Of a stretch of DNA of 22,483 bases, positions 9,995-20,649 are shown in pieces. The notes under the pieces are model-generated. The model ran no database searches, was not told where the DNA came from, and saw only the letters and a list, made by a program, of their open reading frames with translations. Made by a program: the position numbers and the translations under genes. The stretch's first letter is position 1. Every line of letters starts with the position of its first letter. Source of the stretch: Paramecium octaurelia (taxonomy: Eukaryota; Ciliophora; Oligohymenophorea; Peniculida; Parameciidae); contig CAJJDP010000024.1 in NCBI GenBank assembly GCA_905182995.1, positions 6,447 to 28,929 of the forward strand, given 5' to 3'.

Positions 9995-11381
9995 TAGAGT
10001 TATGGCATAGCCACCACTTAAATATACAACAAAGATCACTCTCTATTAATTTCAGATGTCTTTTATGTTATAGGTACCTTTAAGTAATTCAAATCGAGAA
10101 ATTATATTTATTTTTGCTTCAGTTTTGTTGTTTCATTACTCATCTTAACAATAATAATGAAATTATATTTAAAAGAACCGTACCCTCAGAAATAGTAGGT
10201 ACTTTTTCAGGAATGGCTAGCTTTCTTGTTGAAGGTAGATATTTATTTGTCACCTTTTGGTTTAGATTATTTTGACAATTCTTTAAATAGATCTGAACTA
10301 CTGAAACCATTGGCTGCGTTTTAGTTTTTTGTTTATATTTATTCACGATTAGTTGTTTTATTTTCTAAGAGTACCTAAATATTCCTGAATATTCCTAAAG
10401 ATGTTATTTAAATTTTGAAATATTTTCATTTATCAATAATAAAAAAGCAGATTATTCACATTACTACACTGAACATAATAGTTAATTTACTTATTGTAAT
10501 AGTATCCAATTCCCTCCTGCTTTATATCTAAATATGTAAATGGAAGATAGGGTAAAAAATGTCGTTATTATTTGGATTAACTGTCCTGATTTTGCTAGAT
10601 ATTAGTATTTTGTTGTATACATATTATTGGGCTTAGTTATTCTACAACTTTGCATTTTAATATCTATTGATATTAGAATCAATCACTTGGGTAAACTCTT
10701 TATTAAACGATTTGCTTCTGCTTTGCTACTTTGTATGTTTGACAATTGCTAGTCTTATATAAATTTCCATTTATACTGAATATATTGGCTTTGAGCAAGG
10801 ATAAAATTCGAAATCTTTGAAGATGAATCCATTTATTTTGCTTTAATTAGCTTGTTATAATTTAATTAAATTGAATTCATAATTTTTTGATTTATTCTCT
10901 CATTAACTATAAATTCAAATTACAATTTATATTCCAATATCATTCAGTTATCGTCATCAACAGTTAGCTTTAGAGGAAGAGAATGCTTTGAAAATTCAAT
11001 ACTGCAGTCACTAATCGTTAAACAAGAATCAATTTTTTCACTTTGAATAATTATTTCAAATTATTTCAACATTTAATTGTATTAGCATAACTACAAGTGA
11101 TAATAAGATCATCATTATTGCGAAGCAAAACAAAATGTAGAATTTTAAATCCAACTAATTGTTAACTAGCAATTTCATTTATAGTGTTCAATAATTTACC
11201 TTCTTTAATAATAATAGAAACACATTTGCTCATTTCTACTGATTTCTGTTTTAATAATACAATTTAAAACTCTATTTTAAGTCGATTTAAATACTTATTA
11301 CAAAAGTTTCTTCAGCAATTAAGCTCTGAAAGAATATTTGAAATGCTGCTTATTGATAAGTAAAGAAGGATGGTTTTCTGA
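9995..11381 (+). CDS. Multi-pass membrane protein, C-terminal region (gene or late-stage pseudogene)
   Basis: Between TGA 9992 and TGA 11240 there are 415 codons without a stop in the ciliate code, the longest intron-free frame in the window. It begins GIATTQIYNKDHSLLISDV with no early Met; the first in-frame ATG is at 10157. Hydrophobic, membrane-like segments include YIYFCFSFVVSLLILTIIM (about 10110-10160), LNIIVNLLIVIVSNSLLLYI (about 10475-10530), LLFGLTVLILLDISILLYTY (about 10565-10625) and LLLCYFVCLTIASLIQISIY (about 10715-10770). A charged tail follows (LALEEENALKIQY). Removing a possible 34 nt intron (11184-11217, GTG...TAG) would extend the frame through RFKYLLQKFLQQLSSERIFE to a TGA at 11379. 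The family is unknown. The missing start and the broken frame upstream suggest only the 3' part is intact. Confidence 0.5.
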
Positions 11382-11407
11382 CTAGAAGAACACTAATGAG
11401 TTGAAAG

Positions 11408-12292
11408 ATGCAATACAAATGTCTTATGTTAAGGAAGTTGATTATATTTGCAGTATCGTATATCGCTGAACAAGAGTTAACTTTAGATACTGGAAAGATA
11501 AAAAATTGTAAAAAGGTCTAATACAACTCTCAAATCGAACAACCAAGAGTATTAGTACTATGAATTTATTAGATGGCCTAAAAATTTATAGAATATCAGA
11601 AAAATCGAATGTTTTGTCAATATAAGAGATTTATTATGAGTAATGTTATTAAATTTGTCATTAAACAGGTAATATAGAAAAAATTCAGTTGAAGAAAAGG
11701 AAATGATTATGGGTATCAAAATCTTTCACTTATAAAAAGAATTTGTGTTGAGTTGAAAGTATGGGCTTAGAAGCAATATGATTGATTTTATTTGGTAAAG
11801 ACGAGAGGGAAAGGAAAGTGCTATTAAATCGTTTATTAAATGTATAATTTAGATAATATGGAATGGAAATGTAATTTCAAGCTTGACGAAAGAAATTTTA
11901 CATATCCTATATGTTTAACAATCTTCTGGGATATAATTAAAGCCATAGCCAACACTTACTCAGCAAGCTGCAATTAATATGGTTTTATACTACCTTTATA
12001 CACCCTCCAGACTATATCCAAATAATTGACATATTGTAAAGCTTATAAAGAAAATTTATATGAAAAAAATTCAAGTAAATAGATAATAAATCTAGATAAT
12101 ATTAATTGCTTAATTTGTTAAATAGATCTGTAAAATATGTTAAAGATCCTTCTGTTTTTTAATCAAAGTTAATCTTAAAAATAATAAAATTTGATTTGTT
12201 TCAAAAGCTCAGCAAATTTTCTTAAGCCGATTAAAGCATTTAAAGAAAATGCAGTTAAATTCCTTATCTATCAAATGTCTGACTTAACTTGA
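11408..12292 (+). pseudogene. Decayed gene for a possibly secreted cysteine-containing protein
   Basis: ATG 11408 (or 11426) opens a short hydrophobic leader, MLRKLIIFAVSYIAEQE, that resembles a signal peptide. The same frame has TGAs at about 11561, 11690 and 11783 and is then open for 168 codons (11786-12289) to TGA 12290. The open part has spaced cysteines (GKCYQIVYQMYNLDNMEWKC, TYPICLTIF, NTYSASCNQYGF, TYCKAYKENLY, NCLICQIDLQN). The first TGA lies inside an 18 nt GT..TAG segment (11554-11571) whose removal would keep the frame; the other two have no such explanation. A cysteine-containing extracellular protein is a plausible guess. No specific family is recognised. Confidence 0.35.
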
Positions 12293-13010
12293 TGTTCTTT
12301 GATGTACTTTATTCGGATCATTTCAGTTTATAGTTAAATTCTCTTCCAATAATGTAAATGATTTATAAACTAACTTCAGCAATTATGAAGCAATTTAATT
12401 TCATTAAATAACCAATTATGATAACCTACCCTATTATGATATTGGATCAAATAGATTAGGAACTACTTTATATTGATTGAATTTTCAAGAATTTGAATTA
12501 CACATACATTTTTCTTTAGTGAAGAATGATAAATAAAAGAGAAAAAATTCTCATTTTAAAATATGAAGACATAATTTATAATGTAATGTATAAACTCAAC
12601 ATTGAACTCAAATTCTAAGAGAAGATGTTATAGAATTATCTAAGTTAGCAATTAGGAGATCAATCTTATTTTTAGAATATAGAAGAATTTAGATATTAAG
12701 AGAATCTTACTCTTTTTTAGCTATTCGTAGAGAAATTGAAATCACAATAATGAAATTTGAATAATGATTTATAAAATCAAAAACAGAGAAGATTCCGATA
12801 ATAGTGAAATCTGTATTTTTTGATAAAAGAAATGTTAGTGAGAATCGAACGTTTTTAAAGAAGTGTTTATGAAAATCCATAATAATTTTTAAAGCAATAA
12901 AATCGTTAGTGAGTTTGAAAGCAATTTACTTATATTATAGGTTAGGAAAAAAGCAAGGAAAGAGAAGAGTTAATACTAATGGATTAGAAGAGCATACAGA
13001 CATATATATA
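12292..13010 (+). pseudogene. Decayed coding remnant (unknown)
   Basis: A frame beginning at ATG 12292, which overlaps the preceding TGA, reads SLPIMQMIYKLTSAIMKQFN and then PIMITYPIMILDQIDQELLY. It is interrupted by TGA, passes a second TGA just before ATG 12526, and continues MINKREKILILKYEDIIYNV and GDQSYFQNIEEFRYQENLTL to TGA 12751. Further protein-like text in another frame (SLVSLKAIYLYYRLGKKQGK) extends to about 13000. Interruptions and frame changes indicate a pseudogene. The family is not recognised. Confidence 0.3.
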
Positions 13011-13171
13011 TATTAAAATATTATCATATATGGAAATATCAATAATGGTTGCCATTATTGGGAATGTACGAAAGGAAAATAAACTATCTAAAACAATTAA
13101 GTAATTATTAAATTCAAATAGTAAAATAATGTAAATCATATATTTATTATTTTAATGAAAAATGAAAATAT
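13011..13171. other. Short intergenic region, 3' flank of the TPR gene
   Basis: This AT-rich segment contains an (AT)n-like tract at about 13000-13030 and lies between a plus-strand remnant and the stop codon of the minus-strand TPR gene. The TPR gene's 3' UTR and polyadenylation site must lie here, but no specific signal is identified. Confidence 0.4.
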
Positions 13172-16100
13172 TCATTTTGTATTTTTTAATTCCATAATTA
13201 AACGCTTAAATTCATTCTCGTTAGACTTGCAATACTTTATTGCCTGCTCATAAGTCTCTATAGCTGATGAGTATTTCTTCATATTTTTTAATAGATCACC
13301 TAATTTAATCAAGCAATTACAAACCTTTATTCATGTAGGCCGATGCATGATTTGGATCTATTTGGATTGCTTTATCATAGCAAACTATTGCATCATTGTA
13401 TTTATTAAGACTCTATAAGGTATTACCTAATACAATCAAGAAATTAAAAACCTTTATTATAATAGGCCAATGCATCATTTGGATCTATTTGGATTGCTTT
13501 ATCATAGCAAACTATTGCATCATTGTATTTATTAAGACTCTATAAGGTATTACCTAATACAATCAAGAAATTAAAAACCTTTATTCATATAGGCCAATGC
13601 ATGATTTGGATCTATTTGGATTGCTTTATCATAGCAAACTATTGCATCATTGTATTTATTAAGACTCTATAAGACAACTCCTAATACAATCAAGAAATTA
13701 AAAACCTTTATTATAATAGGCCAATGCATAATTTGGATCTATTTGGATTGCTTTATCATAGCAAACTATTGCATCATTGTATTTATTAAGACTCTATAAG
13801 GTAGTACCTAATTTAATCAAGCAATTACAAACCTTTATTCATGTAGGCCGATGCATGATTTGGATCTATTTGGATCGCTTTATCATAGCAAACTATTGCA
13901 TCATTGTATTTATTAAGACTATATAAGGTATTACCTAATACAATCAAGAAATTAAAAACCTTTATAATAATAGGCCAATGCATGATTTGGATCTATTTGG
14001 ATTGCTTTATCATAGCAAACTATTGCATCATTGTATTTATTAAGATTATCTAAGGTATTACCTAATACAATCAAGAAATTAAAAACCTTTATTATAATAG
14101 GCCAATGCATCATTTGGATCTATTTGGATCGCTTTATCATAGCAAATTATTGCATCATTGTATTTATTAAGACTCTATAAGGTAGTACCTAATTTAATCA
14201 AGCAATTACAAACCTTTATTCATATAGGCCAATGCATGATTTGGATCTATTTGGATTGCTTTATCATAGCAAACTATTGCATCATTGTATTTATTAAGAC
14301 TCTATAAGACATTACCTAATACAATCAAGAAATTAAAAACCTTTATTATAATAGGCCAATGCATGATTTGGATCTATTTGGATTGCTTTATCATAGCAAA
14401 CTATTGCATCATTGTATTTATTAAGACTCTATAAGGTATTACCTAATACAATCAAGAAATTAAAAACCTTTATTATAATAGGCCAATGCATGATTTGGAT
14501 CTATTTGGATTGCTTTATCATAGCAAACTATTGCATCATTGTATTTATTAAGACTCTATAAGGTATTACCTAATACAATCAAGAAATTAAAAACCTTTAT
14601 TATAATAGGCCAATGCATGATTTGGATCTATTTGGATTGCTTTATCATAGCAAACTATTGCATCATTGTATTTATTAAGACTCTATAAGGTATTACCTAA
14701 TACAATCAAGAAATTAAAAACCTTTATTATAATAGGCCAATGCATGATTTGGATCTATTTGGATTGCTTTATCATAGCAAACTATTGCATCATTGTATTT
14801 ATTAAGACTCTATAAGGTATTACCTAATACAATCAAGAAATTAAAAACCTTTATTATTATAGGCCAATGCATGATTTGGATCTATTTGGATTGCTTTATC
14901 ATAGCAAACTATTGCATCATTGTATTTATTAAGACTCTATAAGGTATTACCTAATACAATCAAGAAATTACAAACCTTTATTCATATAGGCCAATGCATG
15001 ATTTGGATCTATTTGGATTGCTTTATCATAGCAAACTATTGCATCATTGTATTTATTAAGACTCTATAAGACAACTCCTAAAATCATAACTTAATAAATA
15101 CCTTTTGAACAGTAACCAATACTGTACTATGGATTATATTTTAGAGCTACATCGATACATGAAATTGCTTTTGAATATTGAGTCAAATCATATAAAGAAT
15201 AGACTATTTTTGTAATATCAACAATTACATTTTTTATACAAAGAGTGTAGATGTTAGGGATCTTCTCTCAACACCTTTTCGCATAACTCAATTGCTTCTT
15301 GAAATTTCTTCTCATCGTTTAAAACATAGCCTATATAAATACATAATGTATTAACTTTTTGCTAATAACATAAAAGAATTTTATGGTGTTTTAATTAATT
15401 CTTGATCTGCATAATCAAATAGATCTCTATTTAAGTTATTATTAATCTTTTTGGCCTATTCTCTCATCATTATTCCTTATCCTGGTTAATTCATCTCAAT
15501 TAAACATATACCTAATTATATAAAATTTATTGAATTACTTTTGAAGAATGTTGCCAATGATTATCGTTTCTCTGATAATTTTATGTATTAATTGATTTTT
15601 TCTTTAGCCTCCTGCCATTTCTATTAATTAAGTAATTGTATTCCTAATGTAATTATAAAAAAACTCAAATACCTTACTAGAGTGCACCTTCATTATCTTG
15701 TTTAATATCTTAAATTTATTATTATCCTTATTCTAGATCCAATGCTTTAATCATTCTTTTTATTCTAATTAACTAAGTTCCTATAAATATTACTTATATA
15801 GAATACCAATTTAATTCTACTTCATAATGTCCTCTTAATTGTTTAAATATTAATACCATTCCTTGATCACTTACAAATAGCCTTTCATTTATTAATAATC
15901 TTATTGACTTAAACAATCAGATATCTTAACTAAATGTATTTTCATATTCTCTAATTATTTTGAGAATTCTTCATATTTTACTTTGACTTATGCAAAGGAT
16001 TTATTCAATTAAGTTGCTAAATCTAGTATATTCTAATTGAATTTTGTGATAAAAGTTTAAATCTACCCAAATCCTTTTAGATCGTTCTTGCAATTAGAAT

Positions 16101-16227
16101 GCTTCTTAGGATCAAATCCACATTATAGACAGAACTAAGGTCTTGAATCCTAGCATTACAAATTTAAACAGAATCCCTATATAGCTTCTCCTTTGTGCGC
16201 AATATCTTAACACGTAATCAAATTCAT
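13172..16227 (-). CDS. TPR-repeat protein with Cys/His-rich N-terminus, 20 exons, 858 aa
   Basis: ATG is at 16227-16225 and TGA at 13174-13172, with TAA/TAG read as Gln. Nineteen introns are removed: 15781-15806 (26 nt), 15644-15672 (29), 15331-15355 (25), 15204-15228 (25), 15078-15101 (24) and fourteen of 25 nt starting at 13300 and every 127 bp to 14951. The spliced length is 2577 nt, exactly 859 codons. Residues 1-46 hold C6, H11, C20, C25, C33, C36, H43 and C46, a B-box-like pattern that could bind two zinc ions (FCLNLQCQDSRPQFCLQCGF). Residues 50-270 are Gln-rich and probably helical. Residues 273-340 are two diverged TPRs and 341-816 fourteen near-identical ones (core SLNKYNDAIVCYDKAIQIDP). 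The tail ends KRLIMELKNTK. TPR arrays are protein-binding scaffolds; the partner is unknown. The exact codon count and absence of internal TGA argue that the gene is intact. Confidence 0.93.
13300..15077 (-). repeat. Tandem array of 14 TPR exon+intron units, 127 bp period
   Basis: A landmark ATGCAT in each unit falls at 13343, 13470, 13597, 13724, 13851, 13978, 14105, 14232, 14359, 14486, 14613, 14740, 14867 and 14994: thirteen intervals of exactly 127 bp with no indel. Each unit is a 102 nt exon (34 codons, one TPR) plus a 25 nt intron that splits the conserved Gly codon after its first base. Units at about 14316-14823 are virtually identical; those nearer the gene's 3' end vary more. Two intron forms occur: the commoner one, and one at 13300, 13808 and 14189 that differs at several positions. 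The intron at 14951 looks like a mixture of the two. Confidence 0.97.
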
Positions 16228-16517
16228 TAAATAAATTTTAACAAATTTTGTAATTTAATATTATCTTATATATTGATACTCTCTGGTATTCTATTCACAT
16301 ACTTTTTGTAAACGATATTTAATGATCAACTTTGTCTCTGCTACATTTAATACAACTATCAATCTGTTGTTTCATTATGAATCTAATCTATAATTTCAAA
16401 ATTAGAATCAGCCTATTAATAATTATTTTATTTAGTTTCTTAAAAGAATATATTCGACTTAAGAATAGTGAGAATCAAACATCTACTCGAACATGAATGA
16501 ATTCTAGAATATTCTGA
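16228..16517. promoter_or_regulatory. 5' flank of the TPR gene
   Basis: This is the AT-rich sequence immediately upstream (to the right) of the TPR start codon. Ciliate promoters have no strong consensus, so no TATA box or factor site is claimed. The upstream control region and short 5' UTR should lie here, and no other gene is visible. Confidence 0.35.
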
Positions 16518-17711
16518 TAGGTAGTTCTTGTGGGACATTTAGATATGTTTGGAATTTGTCTAAGATTTGCGTTTATAAGAAGAATCTTGTTTGAAATGTT
16601 TTAATTCAAGTAATAAAATGAGAACAACGGATCGTGAAGGCACTATGTAATTTGGTAAAAGTCCCATTTAATTGTTGTGATGAAGGATAGTTTAAATTTT
16701 TATCATGTATGTTTACGGCAATTTATACAACCAGGAGTTGAAATTACTCAACATAATTTTTTAGCATCTACAAAGAAATAATTATAACACTACATTCAGT
16801 TACTGAATTACAAAAATTACAAGGTTGTATCCAGTTAAGTATACTCTATATGAGTCATTGGTATCAAAAAGATGATGAGCATTGAATAATAGTCAGGAAG
16901 TTCTAGCAAACAAAGAGAGACTAAAATATCAAGTTTAAAACCTCTACTATAAATAGGATTTTCATTGAGAAAAGACCTATAACTCAAGCTATAATTTAAG
17001 TAGATGTACTAAATATCCAAACATACAACTTTACTTATCTACAGTTAATATAAAGCTTTATTTCAATCTTTTCATTATAAAATGCTATTATTTATAAAAT
17101 CCAAGTTGGCAGAGCAGAAATCAAAAGAAGTTAGACTTTAATTACTCAAAAAAAAAATAATAGTAAAAGAGGCAGAACATTTGGTATAAAAGAGTAGACA
17201 TACTCATGCATATGGATACAGCTTTGATTGGCAACACTTTATGATCCCAACAAAATAATTATATATCATTATGATTATAAGTAGATGATCTTTTGGCAGT
17301 GTGTAGTGAGTCATAGTATCAATGAAACTTTAAATTTACCAGCATTATCAACAGATGAGAGAGAATATAACTGAATCTATCAACATACTATATTTAGATG
17401 GATGTCTTATCATCCTCAATAAATGGAATAATAGAGTTAGATAAAAACAATGGCAACTTCGGACAGACGAATTATGTTGTTTCTATTAACATCAAGAATT
17501 GCATTTAATTGCCTTTCTGATTGGTTGATTAAATATAAATTTTCATCGACATCATTAATTTTCTTCTATTAACAATAAGAAGGAATAATGTGGTATATGG
17601 GCATTTGATAATATATTTCAATATTATAAATGCATCGTCAAGATTCTTGGCATCCCTACTAAGGAATGTTAAAATATTTCTCAGTGTGAATCCTATACTT
17701 TAACATTTTCA
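16518..17711 (+). pseudogene. Weak plus-strand coding remnant (unknown)
   Basis: One frame contains protein-like blocks: VVLVGHLDMFGICLRFAFIR (from 16520), VVMKDSLNFYHVCLRQFIQP (about 16677), a 144-codon open block 16854-17285 with KSKLAEQKSKEVRLQLLKKK and SRHTHAYGYSFDWQHFMIPT, then MRENITESINILYLDGCLII (about 17355). TGAs occur at 16635, 16851, 17286, 17307 and 17526, and the frame ends at 17712. That number of stops is near the chance expectation for about 400 codons, so the case rests only on the protein-like composition. No catalytic motif is recognised. Confidence 0.25.
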
Positions 17712-19620
17712 TGATTCATTTCTAACTCATCCTCTAGGAGTGGGTTTAGTTTTTTCCTAAAATCATTAATAAGAACTAAAAGCAGTGTTTCAATTTTATC
17801 TATTTTGGCTGTTTTGTAGTAGTATCTGCATCTTGTGAAGCAATGTCTTCATCATTGCAAACATTCTCATAAGGTAAATCAGCACAATTCAAAGCTACAC
17901 CTAGATAATTAATAACAAATAAAAGTGGCAATATACTCATTCCCTAAACAATGAAAATCGGAAAACTGATTAATACATCTTCAGTCAGCTTATGTAGAAC
18001 GTAAAATTTTTTAGAATCTGAATCCTCAAAAGAGAGAAAAGCTGTTCCTTTATTATTAATTGAAATAGTTATTAATTCGACTTCATTATTATTGGAAATG
18101 CATAGTCTTCATTTTCAATCTTTGTTTCATAATATTTCAACACATCCTCCATTAAGGAGAAAAACTTAAGGAAATATTAATGCTTTAAAGGAGAGAATCA
18201 GCCCATTATTAAAACATTGGTGTCGTGTAGTCATGCTTTTGTCTTAGAATGATGAATAGAATGCTTAGATAATAATAGGATCAAACCAAAAACCGAGACT
18301 GAGGGATATATTTTGAAGATTGTCTCTACATACTTAGACTACTCTTTGTCTAAAAGTTTTTGCCTTGGAAATTATCTTTTGAAATCTTTGTTTTCTTTCG
18401 AAACTGCGTGAATTTATAAGAGTAAAAAGTAAATGATTTATTATAGAAATATTTGTTTATACTAATATTATACGAAGCTTCTAATAACCAATTTCAATTT
18501 TTTTGCTTTTAATTGCTTTATAATATAAATTTATAAGATATATAAGCTATTTTCTATTAATAAATGACATTCCTCCTTCTTTAAATACGAGTCAAAATTT
18601 CATTCATCAATTTTTATTATTTTTCCAAACAATCACATAAGCTAATTTATCAGAATATTAAGGACTGGTAAAAATATCGTCAATTATATCACCCAAAACT
18701 AATTACTCAAATTCTTAAGGACTATAAATTCACAAAAATATCTTTGAAAGTCTCCTTACATCATCCAATCATTGTAAATATGTTATTTTGATATCGTTCC
18801 AGATCCCCAGTTATAAGCAGGCATCCATCTCATCAAACAACTCTCTTTGTTTCCTTTTCTCTTTCTACATATTCATCATTACCGTTCGTGAGAACAACTT
18901 ATTAAGATGACTTAAATTGGCCTTATCTATTGTATTAGCCTCGTCAGCCGATATCAGATACGAAAGGATTTCCAATCTCTGTTTCCACAATCACATTTTG
19001 TTCTCCTTCCTTCACATATGCTGAATATTAAATAAAAGACAATTACAGCAACTAGACATATAACTAGTATATTCTGTAACCAAGCATTCTTTTCTGTAAC
19101 TGAATATATCCAACCAATGTGATGATTATTAAAATGTCTTCCAAATCAAAGTGGGTGAATCATTTGTTGGTCTTGACATCTTCTAGTATTTCCTGATTGA
19201 GGCTTGTAGGAGTGATTGAAAAGCTTTTTTCTTCAATCTAATGACTGCATTCCACTTTATTTATCAACTTTCTTACAAAATGATAAAGTTAAAGATTCTA
19301 AGGAGTTTAAGTATTAAATAATTTGCTTTACATAATTTTCCAATTCTGAAATATCAAAAACCTTCACTAATAAATGCTTTCCTTCACAAAAAGAAAATAT
19401 ATAATCATTTTTAGGGGAACGAAAACAAATTTAATTCCTATTTAAAGATGAATCTGGATGTTGATTATCTTTTCAGCCAGAAACAATTACCACACAATTA
19501 CCTCCTTTTAGTTTATTTGGTAAAAAATTTAAAGCCTCATAAGATGAGCTCTAGTTCTCAAATTAGTTAATACTGTAGTTAATCTCTTCTATTTTTATCA
19601 TTATTTCTGGTACTCAGAAA
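17681..19620 (-). pseudogene. Decayed minus-strand gene(s), unknown product
   Basis: In gene order (right to left), protein-like minus-strand blocks are SSYEALNFLPNKLKGGNCVV (about 19500-19560), LLVKVFDISELENYVKQIIQ (about 19310-19370), SFSITPTSLNQEILEDVKTN and FTHFDLEDILIIITLVGYIQ (about 19110-19235), VKEGEQNVIVETEIGNPFVS (about 18955-19015), IDKANLSHLNKLFSRTVMMN (about 18870-18935), GTAFLSFEDSDSKKFYVLHK (about 17995-18055), ADLPYENVCNDEDIASQDAD (about 17830-17890) and IETLLLVLINDFRKKLNPLL (about 17745-17805). TGAs and frame changes separate them, so no intact product is possible. They could belong to one long gene or two. No domain family is recognised. Confidence 0.4.
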
Positions 19621-19965
19621 ATTCTGTTTTAAAATTATTTTTAATAGAATTAAAAAATTTTAAGATTTTATAGAGAAACCTAAAGAACATGAGAACTCTT
19701 TAAAGTAAAAATTAGAAGCTACTCAGTTTGTCATAAAGTAGTTTATAGATTAAATCCTATATTTTTTAAGCGAAGGTTTATTTGGTTGTTATTATTACTC
19801 AAATTTAATAATTTTTAATCCTTGAATTTAATTTGTTAAGTATTTTTCTTCTGTACTCCAAATACCTTAGTGATCCTTTGTATATAATATCTATTCTACA
19901 ATTTCCTTTGATCATTTATTTATAATTATAATGGTATTGTTATAATCTAGCTTCCTTCCTGCTGA
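19621..19965. other. AT-rich intergenic stretch
   Basis: The sequence is dominated by A/T runs with frequent TGAs. It separates a minus-strand remnant from a plus-strand one, so it may have served as a divergent upstream region for both. Nothing specific is recognised. Confidence 0.35.
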
Positions 19966-20649
19966 TTTATAATAGTACTATAAGGATTGTTTAAGGAGGA
20001 TCTAACTTTTTCTCTAGTTTAATATCCCAAAGTTCATATACCAGTTTAACAGAAGAGATCCTAACCAGACAGATTTGAAATTTCTTCTGCTACTTTAGTG
20101 ATTTAAGGTTAATTTCAAGTTGCTCAAGCAAGTACATTTGAATGACAGTAGCAAAGAGTGTCCTAGTCAGTTATTTTAGTCTATCAATTATCCATTCAAA
20201 AAGCACAATGTTAAGGTAAAGATTTATAGATTCTTGAAGCGAAAGGTTTATCAAATTCCGTTTTAGAAGCATCCCAAATTGATAATTCTGATGGAATTTC
20301 AAAGAAACTTAGGATTAATTCTTTAGACTATTGAACTAGTTCATAAGATAAGATACTTGAATTTTTTTAAACATTCAATCGTCTAATTTTCCAGTAATCT
20401 TTAAGAGAATTGATTTGGGGAAATCCTATAGATGATCTCAAATTTATATTCACATTGTAAATTTGTATTTATTTAAAAAAATCTATAACTGAAATGGATT
20501 TTTTTTCATTCTCAACTTTCTCACAATATGATTAAACCAGTTTTAAACTTCAAAAACTTAAAAAGGTGCGTATAATAGAAATTTAATTCTGTTCTTAACA
20601 GTTTAAATTTATCATAAAGGATAGTTTTAGATTAGATTAGATCGTCATC
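19966..20649 (+). pseudogene. Decayed plus-strand frame (unknown protein)
   Basis: A frame opening after TGA 19963 runs with only two TGAs (20143 and 20332) until a TGA at 20764, about 265 codons. It reads LVQYPKVHIPVQQKRSQPDR, RFEISSATLVIQGQFQVAQA, then ILEAKGLSNSVLEASQIDNS and SKKLRINSLDY, and EFFQTFNRLIFQQSLRELIW. The Ser/Gln-rich composition and many TAA/TAG Gln codons are typical for Paramecium. The part before about 20490 is more convincing than the AT-rich part after it. No family is recognised. Confidence 0.4.

Noticed and set aside
10140..10346. Minus-strand 68-codon frame
   Set aside because: It is antisense to the 415-codon plus-strand membrane frame and reads as its shadow.
13300..15077. 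CRISPR-like or ordinary satellite array
   Set aside because: The 127 bp repeats have no spacer structure. After removal of a 25 nt intron each unit encodes exactly one TPR in frame with the rest of a gene.
16854..17288. Protein kinase gene
   Set aside because: A downstream phrase (ILGIPTKE) loosely recalls CMGC kinases, but no VAIK, HRD, DFG or APE motif could be found in order.
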